NCBI GenBank assembly: GCA_049325575.1
Contig: JBMOLK010000026.1
Span: 1-23,073 of the forward strand
Direction: 5' to 3'
Length of the DNA stretch: 23,073 nt
Origin: JBMOLK01 sp049325575
GTDB taxonomy: Bacteria > Bacillota > Clostridia > Acetivibrionales > Acetivibrionaceae
Shown: piece after piece, positions 8,747-16,252 of the stretch
How positions within the stretch are numbered: position 1 is the stretch's first letter
How the letters are laid out: every line of letters begins with the position of its first letter
Notes under the pieces: generated by a model
What the model was told of the DNA's origin: nothing
Databases searched by the model: none
What the model saw: the letters and a program-made list of their open reading frames with translations, nothing else
Translations under genes and position numbers: made by a program

Positions 8747-10639
8747 CTAACAACTACCTTCAACCATCCATAATTGTCCGACCTTCAAAAGCAGCTCCTC
8801 TATAGAGCTTTCCTCACTTATATCGATATACTTACCCCCTGGATATTCATATGTAAAGCTGCCCGGGTATATGGTGTAAGAGCCGCAATCGGTTCCGTCA
8901 GTTTGTTCCTTTTCTTCATTGTAAACAGGACAGATTATTCTTTTATCATAGATTCTGTGAAGACAGTTGCTGCAGCATTGAAGAGCTCCCTTGCTCTGCA
9001 TAAGCAGGTTCCATTTCTGGTGAGGCCTTAAAAAATATGTGTCTTCTCTCTCTAAAATCCTTAGAGCACCGATTCTCACAAGTGATAAGAGAAACAATCT
9101 ATCGTTTTCTACATGGATTTTTATCCGCTCTGTATCATCGTTCCGTTTATTTTTAGAGTCCTTTCCACCTGAAATGATGCCTTTCCTGGAATCAAATACA
9201 ACTGCATTAATTCCCGCTTTTGCGGCTTTAAAAGCCTCTTTTTTTGCGGCTTCTACACGCATGCTCCACTCCCTGGTACTATCCTTTTCATATAGGTATT
9301 CATTTCCTATTATTACTGCTGCAGCACCTCTTATGGTTTTAGCTTCCCATACAGTCCCACTGCATATTATTATCGCCTGCAGCGGCATCTGAGGATCCTT
9401 TTTTAGCTCCCCATCCCCGGGATCATATAACAGTCTATTCTGCTCGCTAAAATTTACTTTTGTCTGTGGTACTTCAGCTTCACCAGGCTCTACGTAAATC
9501 GAAAGTGCTTTTTCCAAATAGCTCAATGCATTGGCCGTATGGGGATTCTCAACAATAGAGCTTATTCCTCCAATCAGTTCCTGGGTACTCTCTTTTAAAA
9601 AATTACCCATCCTGTAGTCTAGAACGCACACGCCACCCCCAAAGAGCAGCGTATGTTTTATCTTTCCTTTCTCACCTGCACTTTTGACTTTGTTATTTAT
9701 AAGATTTGATAATAACTGAGCCAATTGAAGCAGATGCTCCTGAAATAATTCAACAATATTTAATGTGTCTCCGCTTTCAAGATCGATTTCCCCTCTTCTT
9801 TGCTTCCTTCTTAAAGCAACATCAATCCCGTATCTATCTATAACGGTATTAAACTTATCCCGAAGGTAGTCAATTACCGGCTGCTTTGCATTTGCAATCC
9901 CCATGTCTATGCCCATACAAAGTTTTTGCCTGTATTCCGGTAAAATCTTTCCCTCCTCCGTCTCCTTAAATGTTAAAGCAATAATTTCGCTGGTAAACTC
10001 CCCTACTTCTATTCCTAGAATGGTCCGGTCTATAAGCTCCTCTTCCTTGTAAAGGTATTCTCCGGAGTCATTAAAAATCAGCCTTCTTAGTGCCCCTGCC
10101 CCTTCCATTTCCACTTCTACATCAGAAATATCAATCTCCACCTCAATATTATAGCTACCTCTAAAAATAATTTTGTGGCATCCTAAAAACTGTTTGGAAT
10201 AATCAAGTCTATCGCCTTTATACTGAAGGCAGGGGAGTCCTGTCACCATTTTTATCTGCTCTGACACTTTTCCTTTCTCCACCTTCCGTGTTTCTACCAA
10301 AGAAGCAGCCAGAGAAACCAGCATACACACGAGAAGACTCTGATCCCCCTTCTTTGTCTTCCCTATATTTCTCTCTCTTATATTTATTCCTTCCAGCTCT
10401 TTTGCCAGTTTGCCTACATAAAACCGTCCCAGCTCTTTTCTTTGTCCTTCATTCTGGTAATTTAATACGACTTCGGCGTCCAGGCAGTCTTTTAGCGGCT
10501 TTCTGTGATACTCCGGCATTTCAAGGCCCTGATCATAGTCGCGGTAAGGCGCCAATATTGTAGGAATTATCAAAGGCTCTCTTCCTTTTAAAGCTGTAAT
10601 TACAGTGTTATTCCCCCCATCAATACCTACTATTAACAT
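8747..10639 (-). CDS. Actin-like ATPase with C-terminal RNase HI-like and Cys-cluster extension
   Basis: The protein is 630 residues; the ATG at 10637-10639 has GGAGGG five bases upstream. Residues 1-390 are an actin-like ATPase: LIVGIDGGNNTVITA, ILGIEVGEFTSEI, LLFGGGVCVLDYRM. After a linker (about 391-415), residues 420-490 read like RNase HI: a strand with IIICSGTVW, GAAAVII, a helix carrying Glu463 (RVEAAKKEAF), then a strand ending in Asp483 (AVVFDS). The 37- and 20-residue spacings resemble the Asp-Glu-Asp triad of RNase HI, but the first Asp is Cys426. From residue 555 a cluster Cys555, Cys556, Cys559, with later Cys near 570 and 586, could bind zinc. The RNase H reading is my inference. 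The next gene is a shorter paralog lacking the extension; 40 bases separate the two, in one operon. Confidence 0.8.
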   Translation of the reverse strand: MLIVGIDGGNNTVITALKGREPLIIPTILAPYRDYDQGLEMPEYHRKPLKDCLDAEVVLNYQNEGQRKELGRFYVGKLAKELEGINIRERNIGKTKKGDQSLLVCMLVSLAASLVETRKVEKGKVSEQIKMVTGLPCLQYKGDRLDYSKQFLGCHKIIFRGSYNIEVEIDISDVEVEMEGAGALRRLIFNDSGEYLYKEEELIDRTILGIEVGEFTSEIIALTFKETEEGKILPEYRQKLCMGIDMGIANAKQPVIDYLRDKFNTVIDRYGIDVALRRKQRRGEIDLESGDTLNIVELFQEHLLQLAQLLSNLINNKVKSAGEKGKIKHTLLFGGGVCVLDYRMGNFLKESTQELIGGISSIVENPHTANALSYLEKALSIYVEPGEAEVPQTKVNFSEQNRLLYDPGDGELKKDPQMPLQAIIICSGTVWEAKTIRGAAAVIIGNEYLYEKDSTREWSMRVEAAKKEAFKAAKAGINAVVFDSRKGIISGGKDSKNKRNDDTERIKIHVENDRLFLLSLVRIGALRILEREDTYFLRPHQKWNLLMQSKGALQCCSNCLHRIYDKRIICPVYNEEKEQTDGTDCGSYTIYPGSFTYEYPGGKYIDISEESSIEELLLKVGQLWMVEGSC

Positions 10640-10656
10640 TTAAAGCCCTCCTATAC

Positions 10657-10688
10657 ACTATAGCTATAGTCTCATATGTTCGAACATA
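10657..10688. promoter_or_regulatory. Twin perfect 14-bp palindromes upstream of the actin-like operon
   Basis: ACTATAGCTATAGT (10657-10670) and TATGTTCGAACATA (10675-10688) are both perfect palindromes, four bases apart. They lie 7 bases upstream of the ribosome binding site of the first actin-like gene. A weak minus-strand promoter (TTCGAA, 16 bases, TATAGT) overlaps both. They are suited to be operators or partition-type binding sites; nothing in the window identifies the protein that binds. Confidence 0.5.
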
Positions 10689-10770
10689 CCATTCCGTTAT
10701 TATTAATAGATGCCTGTACCATCGATTTTATTCCTATTTCCTGAAAATATTAACTAATAAAATTACATAG

Positions 10771-10794
10771 AAAAAACCGGACTTAGAAGTCCGG
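10771..10794 (-). terminator. Intrinsic terminator after celD
   Basis: On the minus strand CCGGACTT and AAGTCCGG form a perfect 8-bp stem around CT, directly followed by TTTTTT. It lies 43 bases after the celD stop codon. Confidence 0.88.
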
Positions 10795-10837
10795 CTGTAA
10801 AATATAAGGAAGGATTTTCAGTATTCCTACTGTACTC

Positions 10838-12805
10838 CTACTGGTCTGCAGGAAACTTGGTAATTATCTTTAATAAATATCTTTTCATCAAGGTTAAGTC
10901 GGTTGAGTTGATAACACCATCAGCATTGACATCTGCTGCTTTTTCCCCATTCTGCCCAGGGAGTGCAGTAATAATTCTCAAAACATATCTCTTCATCAAG
11001 GTGTAATCAGTTGAGTCAACAGTGCCGTTTCCATCTACATCACCGTAAATAACAGTCGGCGTAGTTGAACTGGTATCAACAAATCCGGCCAGGGCATATA
11101 TTAATGCACCATTCCAGTTTATTGCTATCTCGTTTGTCTGATAACTTGCTTCTACATCTACCCAGTCTTTCGCTCCGGGCCATCCGCCTCCAACTAAGTA
11201 GCCGGGCCAAGGATCTGCTATTGAATCGCCTCCTGCACGCCTGTCATGGGGGAACATAGGCGGATTAATTCCAAGTCCGGTTACAAAAGACCTGTTGTAA
11301 TAGTTTCTTCCAAACAAGTGGTCGATTGCACTTAAAGCAGCATTTAAGTATGCACTTTTTGGAGACAGCCTGTTTGCTATTTGAAGCACCATAGTCTGTC
11401 TTGCAACGGTTCCGTTACATCCCCAATAATATCTGGTTCCAAGGGTTCTTCCGTACCCATGGCTGTTTGCAGTTGTAACTATGGAATCTGCTGCTGATAT
11501 AAGGTCTCTCTTTATTGAGTCAACCATGGACTGATTTCTTCCTGCTTTACTTGATAAAATATAAGTAAACATGCCTAGGTTTTTAACGTTGCCCCAGTCA
11601 AAATCTGTGTCTATTTTAGGGGAAAATCTGCTCGCCATAGTTTCAAAATCACTTAAATATGTACTGTCTCCAGTTGTTTCCCACATTTCAGCTGCAGCCC
11701 ACAGCCTGTCATCACCGTCAGATGTGTCATACCCCCCTGTTGAGAAGCCGCTCTGGTTTGGACTTTGGTTATTGGGATTTGCTTTTAAGTATGCATAGCT
11801 TACTTTTGCAGCATTAAGACACTTTTCTGCATATGCAGCATCATATGGCTTGAATATTCTGGCCGCCATAGCTGTCATTGCTACAAAATCCGCAGTTGCA
11901 GCAGTTCCAAAAGGTGTGAAATACCTTTCGGTAGTCTCATTCTCGGGCATAATAAAGCCGCCAAAGCTCTTTGTTGATAACTTATGGCTGACCTTACCGC
12001 TTCCATCAGGATACTGCATGGTTAAGAGCCAGTCTATTTCAAATTTCATCTCGTCAAGAAAATCAGGTATTGAATTTGAGCTTTCCGGCATAGTTAACGG
12101 TATTTTTTCAATTTTATCCTTAAAATGCTCCCATGCCATAAACATTGAACCAACTGTGATGCCTGCATTAACTACGTATTTGTTATAGTCTCCCGCATCA
12201 TGCCATCCCTTTGTTCCATCCCTGATTGTATGCTGTCCTGTGATATAGTCCATATATGCATCCTTTGTGTGACATGCAGCATGGGCAAAAGTATTTCCGT
12301 TATATGTAGCTGATACAGCTGTTCCGCAGCGCCACAGATACATTCCCAGCATAGATACTTTATATGCATCGTTATATACATCATTTGATATTTTGAAGTT
12401 TACACTCTTTCCGACATTGGGTACAGCAAGGTAATAGGTTCCTGCTTCTGTAACAGTGGAAAAATTAGCAATATAGACCTGCTCGCTTGTATCGGAATTC
12501 ATCATTGAAGTAGGTGTTCCTGTATAGACAATTGTTCCATCTTCTTTTACAACATGAAAGCTTGTGCAGCTTGCAACGATAGTTGCCTTCTTATCATGCG
12601 AAGGTAAATATCCTATTGAGTTTAAGCGTATTCTGGAATCTAACTGATAGTTTCCGGTTAACACTGCTCCAAAAACTCTTGACCCGTTTGATACCGGCAA
12701 GATTGCTCCGGTAACACTTAGCAGTACAACAGCCAGAAAAATTGATATTATACGGTTCTTACAGCTGCTTCCTGTATTGATTTTGCCTACTCTAATTCTA
12801 CTCAT
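10838..12805 (-). CDS. celD: Cellulosomal endoglucanase CelD, GH9 with C-terminal type I dockerin
   Basis: 655 residues that follow C. thermocellum CelD along their whole length from memory. A signal peptide occupies about 1-46. An N-terminal immunoglobulin-like domain (about 55-140) precedes the (alpha/alpha)6 barrel (about 145-580). Catalytic residues are visible: Asp203 and Asp206 in WHDAGDYNKYVVNAG, the loop PHDRRAGGD, and the proton donor Glu559 in YQTNEIAINWNGAL. Their spacing matches Asp198, Asp201 and Glu555 of CelD. The dockerin (about 590-652) carries GDVDGNGTVDSTDYTLMKRY and ADVNADGVINSTDLTLMKRY. The enzyme cleaves internal beta-1,4-glucosidic bonds of cellulose by inversion while bound to a scaffoldin. 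AGGAGG lies about 10 bases before the ATG. The gene is monocistronic: it has its own terminator and a long divergent upstream region. Confidence 0.96.
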   Translation of the reverse strand: MSRIRVGKINTGSSCKNRIISIFLAVVLLSVTGAILPVSNGSRVFGAVLTGNYQLDSRIRLNSIGYLPSHDKKATIVASCTSFHVVKEDGTIVYTGTPTSMMNSDTSEQVYIANFSTVTEAGTYYLAVPNVGKSVNFKISNDVYNDAYKVSMLGMYLWRCGTAVSATYNGNTFAHAACHTKDAYMDYITGQHTIRDGTKGWHDAGDYNKYVVNAGITVGSMFMAWEHFKDKIEKIPLTMPESSNSIPDFLDEMKFEIDWLLTMQYPDGSGKVSHKLSTKSFGGFIMPENETTERYFTPFGTAATADFVAMTAMAARIFKPYDAAYAEKCLNAAKVSYAYLKANPNNQSPNQSGFSTGGYDTSDGDDRLWAAAEMWETTGDSTYLSDFETMASRFSPKIDTDFDWGNVKNLGMFTYILSSKAGRNQSMVDSIKRDLISAADSIVTTANSHGYGRTLGTRYYWGCNGTVARQTMVLQIANRLSPKSAYLNAALSAIDHLFGRNYYNRSFVTGLGINPPMFPHDRRAGGDSIADPWPGYLVGGGWPGAKDWVDVEASYQTNEIAINWNGALIYALAGFVDTSSTTPTVIYGDVDGNGTVDSTDYTLMKRYVLRIITALPGQNGEKAADVNADGVINSTDLTLMKRYLLKIITKFPADQ

Positions 12806-13498
12806 TCTGCTTATTACCTCCTATAATCCTGTTCTTTATACTTTGTAACTTACTTTGTTAAGCTTTCGTATCTTTATAAAATACTAACTTAACATCCCTC
12901 CTCGTTAATTTATAAGCAGGGTCTTTTTCTCCCCCCCCTTTCAGTCTTTTATTTATAGTAAAAATCTCACCTCCATTAGAGGTGCTTTATTTTCTTCTCA
13001 TCTATTGATTTTGCTTTATATATAAATTGGGAAATAAAGTTTGTAATATGGCTTTATAATCGCAGTATAAGTATCTGAAGAGTTTGCTGTGTCATAAGCT
13101 ATAATAGATTTAAATCAACGATTTAACTTATTAAATTAATTATATTATATTACGTTTATTCATAGTATTCAATGACTTATTATAATATTAGTTGATTTTA
13201 TTAGTACTATTGTTTGGCTTTTCATAAAAAAGCCCCCCTCATTATCAACAGCTATTAAAAACCCCTTAACTTATGTTTTTTGATCCTAATAATTTGTGTC
13301 TCCTATTCTTTAGAATTTTTATGAGTTTTGTGAATCAATATTAATACTAAATTAAATATATTCTGTTAAGATTTAACTTTTTCGTAACCTATTCCTAATA
13401 ATTCTCTTATATAATTGAGTCATAACTAGTAAGCTATTGAAATATTCGCAGCACTTACACAGCAATCTAGGAAACAAATTACAAGGAGGTAGATTACT
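12806..13498. other. Divergent AT-rich intergenic region between celD and the CBM3 subtilisin
   Basis: These 693 bases hold no convincing gene. They should contain the promoters of both flanking genes, but I cannot name a sigma-A promoter with confidence. TATAAT at 13411-13416 lacks a good -35 box. CACCTC(CATTA)GAGGTG at 12968-12984 is a small hairpin that, on the celD strand, is followed by AGATTTTT. It lies about 160 bases before celD and might be a leader terminator. The length and the lack of sigma-A boxes leave room for alternative-sigma promoters. Confidence 0.5.
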
Positions 13499-16051
13499 AT
13501 GAAAAAGTTGCTAGTTTCAAGTCTTTTAATTGTTTGTGTATTATTATTGGGAGTGGCTGCACCTTTGCCGTCCTACTCCCTTAAGGCAAACCCTGTACCG
13601 CCTGAACCTTTTGCAGGAAATTCAGTTTTAGATCATTTTCACGGCGCAGAAATAATTTCACAAGAAACAAAGGTTAATCTGGCATTTGGCAGCTCTTACA
13701 AAAAGATCACGCTGCTAAGATCAGACAACAAATACCCTTTCATCCGTGTGGAAGACACTTTTATTAGAACAACCGGTGTCAACAGTGCCGCATCAGAGAG
13801 AATACTGGATAGTAAAGCCATGGTCGCAGATCATATAATTGTCAAGCTCAAACCCGGTATACAAAGTGAGCACCTTGATTCTCTTGCGGGTGAATTGGGA
13901 GGTTCTATCAGAAGAAAGCTTAGTCTATCGGAAAGATCTTATCTTATGAGCTTTAATAATTACAATGATAGCAATGAAATATATAAAATAATTGATATGC
14001 TAAGTAAAGATGATATGGTGGAATATGCAGAGCCTGACTATATAGCTTTTGTCAGTGAAATCCCTGATGATCCGGACTTCCCATATCTCTGGGGATTTAA
14101 TAACTTGGGACAGACAGAAGGTACTCCCGATGCAGACATTGATGCTCCTGAAGCCTGGGATATTGCAAAAGGAAGCCGGAACGTGGTAGTGGCTGTTTTG
14201 GATTCAGGTATAGACTATAATCATCCGGATCTTATAGAAAACATGTGGAGAAATCCGGGAGAAACTCCGGACAATGGAATAGACGATGATCAAAACGGCT
14301 ATATTGACGATGTTTACGGCTGGGACTTTGTCAATGATGACAATGACCCTCAGGACGATAATGAATACGGACATGGGACTCATGTTGCAGGAACAATCGG
14401 TGCAGTAGGAAACAACGGTCAAGGGATAGCTGGCGTAAGCTGGAATGTCAGCCTCGCCGCATTAAAATGTTTTGATAAATATGGGGGTGCACAAAAGTCT
14501 GATATCATAGAAGCTTTAAACTACGCAGTCAGAATGAGAATGCCTATCACCTCAAACTCCTGGTCAGCAGCATTCTATTCCCTTGCACTGGAAGAAGCAT
14601 TTAAAAAAGCCGATGAAAACGGGATACTTAGCATCGTTGCAGCAGGTAATTTCGCCAGTGATATTGAACTGTATCCTAAGTACCCGGCATCATTCACTTT
14701 TCCCAGCATCATCTCTGTAGCCTCAACAGGTCACACGGACAATCTTTCATGGTTTTCAGACTATGGAAAAAACTCCGTTGACCTTGGTGCACCCGGGGAA
14801 AACATTTATAGTACAAATCCTGACAACCAGTATAGATTTCTAGACGGTACCTCAATGGCAACCCCACACGTAACAGGGGCAGCCGCACTTATTAAGTCAA
14901 TGAACTTTGACTTATCAAACCTAGAAATCAAAAAGCTTATTCTCGACAATGTTGACCCGGTTGAATCACTTAACGGTATCACTGTTACCGGGGGACGGTT
15001 AAATGTATATAACATAGTAAAGAATGTTCCTATGCCTGCAGCAACACCTGCACCTGGTAGTATCACGGTCAAGATGTATAACTTAAGCAGTCAAAGTTTA
15101 ACCAACAGTATCCATCCTTACTTTATGCTTACTAATACAAGCAGTGAAGGGATAAAGCTATCAGATGCCAAATTAAGATACTACTACACAATAGACGGTG
15201 ATAAAACGCAAAAATTCTGGAGCGACTGGTCTTCTATAGGAAGTCAAAATGTAACAGGAAGTTTTATAAGAATGCCTTACCTTTCTTCAAAAGCGGACTA
15301 TTACCTTGAGTTGGGTTTCACAGATAGTGCAGGCTTTCTATCCCCTGGTGAATCGGTATCACTGCAAGTCAGATTTTCTAAGGAAGACTGGTCAAATTAT
15401 GATCAATCCAATGACTTTTCATTTAGTCCTGCTGCTTCTTACTTCGAGAAGTGGGATAAGGTGACTTTATATATAGGTGACTCTATAGTTTGGGGCAGCG
15501 AGCCTTATAAACAAGAGCCGACGTTATCGCCAACACCTACTCCTACGTTTATACCGACACCTTCAAGCACCCCAACACCTTCCACCCCCCCTGCATACCA
15601 TAATATAACTGTTAGTATGTATAATTCCAATAAACAGGGTACAACAAGCGGTATAAGCCCCTATTTCCTCCTGACCAATACTGGCAGTTCATCAATAAGG
15701 CTTTCAGATATTAAATTAAGATACTACTACACAGTAGATGGTGAGAAAATGCAAAACTATTGGTGTGACTGGTCATCCATAGGAAGTCAAAATATAACGG
15801 GAAGCTTTGTAAAAATTCCTTCTCATTCTAAAGGAGCTGACTATTACCTTGAAGTGGGATTTACAGACGCCTCCGGATATCTTAATTCCGGTGAGTCGGC
15901 AACAATACAGATGAGATTTTCTAAAGCAGACTGGTCAGATTACAACCAGACAAATGATTTCTCCTTTAATTCATCTGCAGCCGGCTATGAACTCTGGAAC
16001 AAAGTCACGGTATATGTTTCAGGCTCTTTAGTGTGGGGCAGTGAACCGTAG
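13499..16051 (+). CDS. Secreted subtilisin-family (S8) protease with two C-terminal CBM3 modules
   Basis: 850 residues; AAGGAGG lies nine bases before the ATG. A signal peptide (1-30) leads into an I9-like propeptide region (about 100-185, VADHIIVKLKPG to MVEYAEPDY). The S8 domain (about 190-510) has the full triad: Asp235 in AVLDSGIDYNHPDL, His295 in GHGTHVAGTIG, Ser452 in GTSMATPHVTGAAAL; the oxyanion Asn is in VAAGN. Two CBM3 modules follow at about 522-668 and 702-850, each with KLRYYYT, WSDWSSIGSQN or WCDWSSIGSQN, DYYLE.GFTD and VWGSEP, joined by a Pro-Thr linker. There is no dockerin. CBM3 modules commonly bind crystalline cellulose, so this protease probably adheres to the plant fibre or cellulosome-coated substrate by itself. 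Its targets are unknown. Confidence 0.93.
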   Translation: MKKLLVSSLLIVCVLLLGVAAPLPSYSLKANPVPPEPFAGNSVLDHFHGAEIISQETKVNLAFGSSYKKITLLRSDNKYPFIRVEDTFIRTTGVNSAASERILDSKAMVADHIIVKLKPGIQSEHLDSLAGELGGSIRRKLSLSERSYLMSFNNYNDSNEIYKIIDMLSKDDMVEYAEPDYIAFVSEIPDDPDFPYLWGFNNLGQTEGTPDADIDAPEAWDIAKGSRNVVVAVLDSGIDYNHPDLIENMWRNPGETPDNGIDDDQNGYIDDVYGWDFVNDDNDPQDDNEYGHGTHVAGTIGAVGNNGQGIAGVSWNVSLAALKCFDKYGGAQKSDIIEALNYAVRMRMPITSNSWSAAFYSLALEEAFKKADENGILSIVAAGNFASDIELYPKYPASFTFPSIISVASTGHTDNLSWFSDYGKNSVDLGAPGENIYSTNPDNQYRFLDGTSMATPHVTGAAALIKSMNFDLSNLEIKKLILDNVDPVESLNGITVTGGRLNVYNIVKNVPMPAATPAPGSITVKMYNLSSQSLTNSIHPYFMLTNTSSEGIKLSDAKLRYYYTIDGDKTQKFWSDWSSIGSQNVTGSFIRMPYLSSKADYYLELGFTDSAGFLSPGESVSLQVRFSKEDWSNYDQSNDFSFSPAASYFEKWDKVTLYIGDSIVWGSEPYKQEPTLSPTPTPTFIPTPSSTPTPSTPPAYHNITVSMYNSNKQGTTSGISPYFLLTNTGSSSIRLSDIKLRYYYTVDGEKMQNYWCDWSSIGSQNITGSFVKIPSHSKGADYYLEVGFTDASGYLNSGESATIQMRFSKADWSDYNQTNDFSFNSSAAGYELWNKVTVYVSGSLVWGSEP

Positions 16052-16074
16052 AACTTATCAACTTACGCCAAATA

Positions 16075-16115
16075 GTAAAAAACTCGGGTACCCGTAACGG
16101 ATACCCGAGTCTCTT
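16075..16115. terminator. Bidirectional terminator between the subtilisin and the GH5 gene
   Basis: ACTCGGGTA and TACCCGAGT form a 9-bp stem around CCCGTAACGGA. A T-rich tail follows on the plus strand (CTCTTTATTT) and TTTTTT follows on the minus strand. The two flanking genes converge here, so it can serve both. Confidence 0.8.
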
Positions 16116-16119
16116 TATT

Positions 16120-16212
16120 TAGAGATAACGAACTGTAAAGATAAACATATAATTCGCTCCGCTAATTTGATACAAATGGCTTGCCTATCTTGTTTATCTA
16201 CTTTTATAGTTC
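16120..16212. repeat. 94-bp hairpin-forming repeat, copy 2
   Basis: Matches the reverse complement of 7337-7430, with TAGAGATAAC, AACTGTAAAGATA, the core GCTCCGCTAATTTGATACAA and the end CTTTTATAGTTC. The core ATTTG(ATA)CAAAT hairpin is kept, while the CCGC/GCGG pairing of copy 1 is lost on one side. It sits within a few bases of the terminator at 16075-16115, between convergent genes, and contains no gene. Confidence 0.75.
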
Positions 16213-16252
16213 GATTTCTATATATGAGGATTAAAAAAACTGGATAAACACC

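Noticed and set aside
8707..8763. TTG start at 8763 for the second actin-like protein
   Set aside because: It would overlap the previous gene, lacks a ribosome site, and adds residues not shared with the paralog. The ATG at 8706 has GGGGGAG at good spacing and aligns with the paralog start.
10675..10688. TATGTTCGAACATA as a LexA (SOS) box
   Set aside because: The Gram-positive LexA site reads GAAC-N4-GTTC; here the halves are in the opposite order (GTTC then GAAC), so I treat it only as an unnamed palindrome.
12968..12984. Hairpin upstream of celD as a riboswitch
   Set aside because: A 6-bp stem alone, with no conserved aptamer core that I recognise; kept only as a possible small leader terminator.
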